From: an uncultured Muribaculaceae bacterium
Lineage (GTDB): Bacteria; Bacteroidota; Bacteroidia; Bacteroidales; Muribaculaceae
Assembly: GCA_910579675.1 (NCBI GenBank)
Contig: CAJTUF010000017.1
Location: forward strand, 1-64,000
Direction: 5' to 3'
DNA: 64,000 nucleotides
The position numbers were made by a program, and so were the translations under genes. This document shows, piece by piece, positions 60,423 through 64,000 of the stretch. The first letter of the stretch is position 1. Each line of letters opens with the position of its first letter. Below the pieces are notes generated by a model. It was not told the origin of the DNA. It was given only the letters and a program-made list of their open reading frames with translations, and did not search any database.

Positions 60423-63362
60423 TTATTCGCGGGGCTTCTTGGAGAAGTTCCAGCGGAGGGATAGCATGACATAGCTCGGGATGGAGTTGACCCATGTCTC
60501 GGTGCGTCCCTGCTCGCTGATGTTGTAGAAAATGCTCTTCACATTGCCAAGGATGTCGTAGCCGTCGACTGCAACTATCAGGCTGCCTTTCATGAGCGAC
60601 TTCGACACCCGGGCGTTCCACACGAGCTGGTTGGTGTTCATCTCATGCGATTCATAGCCGCGGTCGGAATACATCTTGAGGTCGGACGACAATTCAACGC
60701 TCCATGGCAGGGCAAAGCGGAAGTTGACACCGTAGTTGAACGAGGTGATGTTAAACGGAGTGAAATCCTCTTTGGTCGATGATGAGTGAGTGTTGCTGAT
60801 TCCACCCCTCACGCCTATGGTGTGGCCTTTGAAATCATAATCAAGACCGACCGATTCATTCACTTCAAAGGTGTGGATGATGTTCTTGGTCATGGTGGCG
60901 AATCCGTTGGTCGACATCAGGTCGGTAAAGCGCCCGACATTCAGGGTGGTGGAGTTGAACACCCACCATTTGTGGCCTTTGCCGAAAAAGAGATTGCCGC
61001 CGAGATTGAAGTTGAAGTTGTGATTGCCGTTGGTGTTGACCGGACGGTAGGTCCTTACGCCCGAGCTGCGGTCGTAGTTGTAGCTCATTGTCACATCATT
61101 GATGTTGTGACGCCAGTTGATCGACGAGAATACTGTCATTTTTTGTGCAGGCCAAAGCTCGTGGGAATTGTAGTTGATATTGAGCGAGTTGTTTATCGCC
61201 TGACGGAGGTCGGGATTGCCGCTGCGTAGATTGAGCGGATCATAGTCAAATGTATGGTCAAGAAGATTGAGCATATCATATTGCTGTCCGTTGAGGTTAT
61301 ATTTCAGCTCAAAGGTATGTATGCGTTTGGGAGGGGCCCAGAATATCGAAACATATGCCTCCGGTCGCAGATAATTTTTCTTGATATGTCGCGATACAAG
61401 GCCATTGTAGCGGTAGCTGTCCTGATTCACATTGGCGGTAGCTGAAATGTTCATCGACAAAAGGCTGTAGCTCTTGCCGTCGCGTCGCTCCTCCTTGAAA
61501 TATTTAAAATGGAGCCGGAAATATTCATGGCTGTGGTGAAGGCCGGCCATATAGCTGTTGCGGGGATCGAGGCGCATCATGCGGTCGATCATCATCCGGC
61601 TGTCGGTTGCCGTGATCTCACGCCCCGAGGCCCGACCTTCAGGTGATGAGGATGGGTCAGAGCCGTTTTCGTCCTCATTGTCATCGTTAAGCCAGGTGTT
61701 GTCGTTGTAGTCATAGCGATGGCAAAAGGCCACGGAAGGGTATAGGCTGATAGTCGACGACAGGTTAAATGTCAACTGACCTCCCACCCAATACTCATAC
61801 CTGTGGTTATGCTCGGGATTCAATCGGTTTTTCTCCGATGGGTTGCCTGATGCATATTGCAGCAGATAGTCGTTTGACGCATCTGCCAGACCTCTGTAAT
61901 AATAGCCGTGGCTGCTGAGAGTGACACCCGTTGAGGTGTCTTTGTAGCGGAATGTGGAATTGTGCTGCCAACTGCCGCCCCACTCCCGCTGCCTCGACTT
62001 CACATAGTCGATATAGCGGTTGATGATACCCGAGCCCTGGGGCATGCCGAGTATGAGCTGGTCTTTCAGAGCCTCACCCTGCTGAGGCTGCTGTGAAAAC
62101 GAGCCTTCCACGGCATCCGACCGGCGCTTATTGTCGCCATACCGGCCATATAGCTCAATGCGGGTGTTGTACTGATTGCCATTGGCGGGACGGAGTGTTA
62201 TGAAGTGAGATGTGTTGAGGTCAAGATTGCGTGTAAGGGCATTGTCCCACCGGCGGGTATATGTGTCGCCTCCGGTGAGGAAGTTTTGCTTGTATTCGTG
62301 GGTCGAGCGGTCGGTGTGGGTATATGAAGCGGTGACATCACCGGTGATCTCGAGTTTCCTGCCGTTGAAGAATCCATAGTTTATGCCGCCCCCCTTGGCT
62401 GTGGTTATGCCATTTCGGGTGTCGGAGGGACTCCAGTCGCCGTTTCGCCCGGGATTGCGGGTCTCATTGATGTTGTTGATGAAACCGTAGGCGCCGAGAC
62501 GCAACTTCTTGGTATACCCCAGCCCGAAAGCTCGAGCGCGGTAGCGGTCGTGGGTGCCCGCGCCCGCTTCGGCGTTGGCCATCCATCCGGCGTTGTAGTC
62601 TTTTTTCATCCTCACATCCATCACATATTGATATTGGTCGCGGCTGGCGGCCACCTGCCCGAGCACCTCGGCCATTCCGGTGGCTTTTTCATATACCTGA
62701 ATATCCTTGACCGTGTAGGCGGGCAGGTTTTGGAGCAGCACGAGCTTGTCGCCGTCAAAGAAGTCTTTGCCATCGAGGAGCAGCTTCTCTACAAAGCGGC
62801 CATTGACGGTGATGCGGCCGTCGGAGTCGATCTTTACGCCGGGCATTTTTTCCAACAGGGCATCGAGCATCGATCCCTGGGCGAGTTTAAACGCATCGGC
62901 ATTATACTGTATGGTGTCGCCTTTATTGACAAACTGGACTATGGAGGCCACGACAGTGACCTCTTCAAGAGTCCTGCCCTTCTCAAACTTCGACAAGCGG
63001 CGCATCTCGATTATCCCTGCGTCATAAAAATGACTTTTTGGTGAAAACTGACGGGTGAAGGTGTCGAAATCGGGATGCGACAACCGCAGAATAAAAGTGT
63101 CGCCCTCCCCCTTTGCCGAAACATTATAGAAGTTGCGGGGACCGGTGCTTTGGTGGGTAGTATAGGCGGAGTTACCTGAAGCTATGACAGTGCTGTCGGG
63201 CATAAGGATCTCCACTTTAAACGACTCAGTGAGCGGGGCCCCGGTAACCATATTTGTCAGGTAGCCCTCCACCCTGAAATCATTTTTGGAGGCAGCCGAG
63301 GCGCCGGCACAAAGCCTGATGGCAGACAGTATAAAGATTAGCAGAGTTATACGTAATCTCAT
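60423..63362 (-). CDS. Outer-membrane beta-barrel protein 1 of the RiPP locus
   Basis: A 979-residue outer-membrane protein starting MRLRITLLIFILSAIRLCAGASA, a signal peptide. As in its paralogue, a small regulatory-like domain (FRVEGYLTNMVTGAPLTESFKV in outline) precedes a plug region (MLDALLEKMPGVKIDSDGRITVNG, DGKDFFDGDKL) and a 22-strand-type barrel ending SLRWNFSKKPRE. I chose the ATG at 63362: a -7 box at 63411-63418 lies above it and overlaps the start of the longer frame at 63413. It is the first gene of the OMP1-OMP2-C39 exporter unit. Direction of transport is not determined by the sequence. Confidence 0.82.
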   Translation of the reverse strand: MRLRITLLIFILSAIRLCAGASAASKNDFRVEGYLTNMVTGAPLTESFKVEILMPDSTVIASGNSAYTTHQSTGPRNFYNVSAKGEGDTFILRLSHPDFDTFTRQFSPKSHFYDAGIIEMRRLSKFEKGRTLEEVTVVASIVQFVNKGDTIQYNADAFKLAQGSMLDALLEKMPGVKIDSDGRITVNGRFVEKLLLDGKDFFDGDKLVLLQNLPAYTVKDIQVYEKATGMAEVLGQVAASRDQYQYVMDVRMKKDYNAGWMANAEAGAGTHDRYRARAFGLGYTKKLRLGAYGFINNINETRNPGRNGDWSPSDTRNGITTAKGGGINYGFFNGRKLEITGDVTASYTHTDRSTHEYKQNFLTGGDTYTRRWDNALTRNLDLNTSHFITLRPANGNQYNTRIELYGRYGDNKRRSDAVEGSFSQQPQQGEALKDQLILGMPQGSGIINRYIDYVKSRQREWGGSWQHNSTFRYKDTSTGVTLSSHGYYYRGLADASNDYLLQYASGNPSEKNRLNPEHNHRYEYWVGGQLTFNLSSTISLYPSVAFCHRYDYNDNTWLNDDNEDENGSDPSSSPEGRASGREITATDSRMMIDRMMRLDPRNSYMAGLHHSHEYFRLHFKYFKEERRDGKSYSLLSMNISATANVNQDSYRYNGLVSRHIKKNYLRPEAYVSIFWAPPKRIHTFELKYNLNGQQYDMLNLLDHTFDYDPLNLRSGNPDLRQAINNSLNINYNSHELWPAQKMTVFSSINWRHNINDVTMSYNYDRSSGVRTYRPVNTNGNHNFNFNLGGNLFFGKGHKWWVFNSTTLNVGRFTDLMSTNGFATMTKNIIHTFEVNESVGLDYDFKGHTIGVRGGISNTHSSSTKEDFTPFNITSFNYGVNFRFALPWSVELSSDLKMYSDRGYESHEMNTNQLVWNARVSKSLMKGSLIVAVDGYDILGNVKSIFYNISEQGRTETWVNSIPSYVMLSLRWNFSKKPRE

Positions 63363-63410
63363 AACCAATAATAATGGATGCGATGAATTGAAGTGATTTG
63401 GTTCAGGTGG

Positions 63411-63418
63411 CAAAGATA
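63411..63418 (-). promoter_or_regulatory. -7 promoter box of the exporter unit
   Basis: TATCTTTG on the minus strand, 49 bp above the OMP1 ATG at 63362. It would let the outer-membrane and exporter genes be expressed independently of the precursor unit. A perfect -33 TTTG is not seen. Confidence 0.55.
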
Positions 63419-63448
63419 AGAGTTTTGCGGGATAAAACTCCCATTAGG

Positions 63449-63504
63449 CCACCAAAAAATAAAAGCCGCTGCCCAGCGCTCCACGGTATGAAGCGCGGGG
63501 CAGC
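63449..63504 (-). terminator. Terminator after the precursor gene
   Basis: Stem arms 63468-63480 and 63492-63504 form a 12-bp stem with one mismatch and an 11-nt loop, followed on the minus strand by TTTT, A and TTTTTT. It lies 8 bp after the precursor stop, so most transcripts from the maturase-precursor unit should end here. Confidence 0.85.
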
Positions 63505-63511
63505 AACATTT

Positions 63512-63775
63512 TCAGAAGGGGAACCCGGTGAAGCCGGCGCCTTTTTGATCCTTGCTGGTCGGTTTGCAGGTCGTGTTGGCGGAACAGCGACAGTTGCAGT
63601 TGTCGTTGCTTGGATCGCAGGAGCAGTCGCAGTTGCAGTTTCCGTTGCCCAATGGGTTTACGGTATCACCGCCTCCGATGAAGGCGAAGCCTCCGAGGAG
63701 CATGCCTTCGGCGTTCTCCTCCATGTTCTCGACGCTATCTATGAGCGCCTTGAGTTGAGATTTGATCTCTCTCAT
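63512..63775 (-). CDS. Cysteine-rich RiPP precursor peptide
   Basis: An 87-residue peptide with a bipartite layout. Residues 1-29 are charged and helical, ending in M-L-L-G28-G29, and a second Gly run (G34-G36) follows. The C-terminal part is Asn/Asp/Ser/Gly-rich with eight Cys at 47, 49, 51, 53, 60, 62, 64 and 70 (CxCxCxC, then CxCxC), then a Gly/Phe tail (GAGFTGFPF). The ATG at 63775 is preferred to a TTG at 63802. It lies 36 bp after a SPASM-type radical SAM gene end and in the same locus as a C39 exporter. I infer it is a ribosomal natural-product precursor; the leader cut and crosslinks are unproven. Confidence 0.8.
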   Translation of the reverse strand: MREIKSQLKALIDSVENMEENAEGMLLGGFAFIGGGDTVNPLGNGNCNCDCSCDPSNDNCNCRCSANTTCKPTSKDQKGAGFTGFPF

Positions 63776-63811
63776 GTTGGTTATTATTTGGTTTTGTGGC
63801 AATATTGCCGG

Positions 63812-64000
63812 TTATTTAAAGATCTTTTTAGTGAGAGCCTCAAGCAGATAGTGATGCTTGTCTTCGTCGCTTTTGCCGAGTGGACACAGGCCGGTAATCT
63901 CACGTTCGAGCTTGTTTTGCGTGCAACCGGAATGGCATATCGGCATAATGTCGCACACGGCACAAGCCTGATCGGCAAACTTCCGCTCCATTCGCTTTGC
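63812..64000 (-). CDS. C-terminal part of a radical SAM/SPASM peptide maturase (truncated by window edge)
   Basis: Read on the minus strand, the last 62 codons of a gene that begins outside the window encode a SPASM-type cluster motif: C13-x2-C16-x5-C22-x3-C26-x12-C39 (numbering from the first visible codon), as in CAVCDIMPICHSGC and GLCP. This spacing is the CX2CX5CX3C-gap-C pattern that binds auxiliary 4Fe-4S clusters in AnSME-like radical SAM enzymes that modify peptides. The radical SAM CxxxCxxC motif is out of view. It ends 36 bp before the cysteine-rich precursor, so it is probably its maturase. Confidence 0.82.
   Translation of the reverse strand, partial: AKRMERKFADQACAVCDIMPICHSGCTQNKLEREITGLCPLGKSDEDKHHYLLEALTKKIFK

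Noticed and set aside
63784..63978. 64-codon minus-strand frame at the window edge
   Set aside because: The neighbouring frame ending at 63812 encodes an ordered SPASM cysteine motif, while this one overlaps it and reads as noise.

Overview
The window reads as a GC-rich chromosome segment of a gut Bacteroidales bacterium, possibly Muribaculaceae-like (the order is well supported, the family is a guess). Evidence: TonB-dependent outer-membrane receptors, Rpb6-type RNA polymerase omega, BamD, SPOR and Nudix proteins typical of the phylum, and many copies of the Bacteroidota promoter (TTTG about 19-20 nt upstream of TAnnTTTG). No rRNA, tRNA, insertion sequence, integrase or CRISPR array was seen. 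Genes fill almost the whole window, and many neighbours overlap by 4 bp or are separated by a few bases.

Layout. 0-9 kb: housekeeping and amine/amino-sugar metabolism (rpe, DedA, uracil-DNA-glycosylase family, efp, purT, a FemAB/GNAT-like protein, nagA, and the aguB/aguA agmatine-to-putrescine pair). 9-15 kb: a complete L-fucose catabolic operon (fucI, fucA, fucK, mutarotase, fucP). 15-22.5 kb: superoxide dismutase, a secreted hydrolase, a nucleotidyltransferase-GHMP kinase fusion, a secreted GH13 amylase, rpb6 and bamD. 22.6-27.8 kb: a GH20 hexosaminidase and a TPP-riboswitch unit (TonB receptor plus PnuT). 28-34 kb: an ECF sigma/anti-sigma pair with a heptad-repeat secreted protein, a Nudix hydrolase, a Crp-family regulator, a bile-acid-symporter-like protein, an orphan ABC ATPase and surE. 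34-40.5 kb: a secreted GEVED-like protein, a GH29 fucosidase, and a folE-ferredoxin-symporter operon. 40.5-45.2 kb: an accessory patch with a frameshifted META lipoprotein, a GNAT, two recently related Sel1-repeat proteins around a DUF4375 protein, and a small cysteine-containing ORF. 45-55 kb: SuhB, an AlaX-like editing protein, a DMT exporter, a thioredoxin-like lipid-anchored or secreted protein, a GH53 galactanase, a short DUF4160/DUF2442-HTH pair, MATE, a TonB receptor and DUF362.

The most interesting region is 55.2-64 kb, all on the minus strand: a putative ribosomally made, post-translationally modified peptide (RiPP) locus. It comprises the C-terminus of a radical SAM/SPASM maturase (cut by the window edge), an 87-residue precursor with Gly-Gly motifs and eight clustered cysteines, a strong terminator, two large TonB-receptor-like outer-membrane proteins with their own promoter, and an ABC exporter with an intact C39 leader peptidase. 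The inferred pathway is: the maturase crosslinks cysteines, the C39 transporter removes the leader at a Gly-Gly site and exports the core, and the outer-membrane proteins pass or bind it.

Several units point to a host-glycan lifestyle: fucosidase and hexosaminidase release fucose and GlcNAc, the fuc operon and NagA consume them, and the amylase and galactanase process plant glycans.
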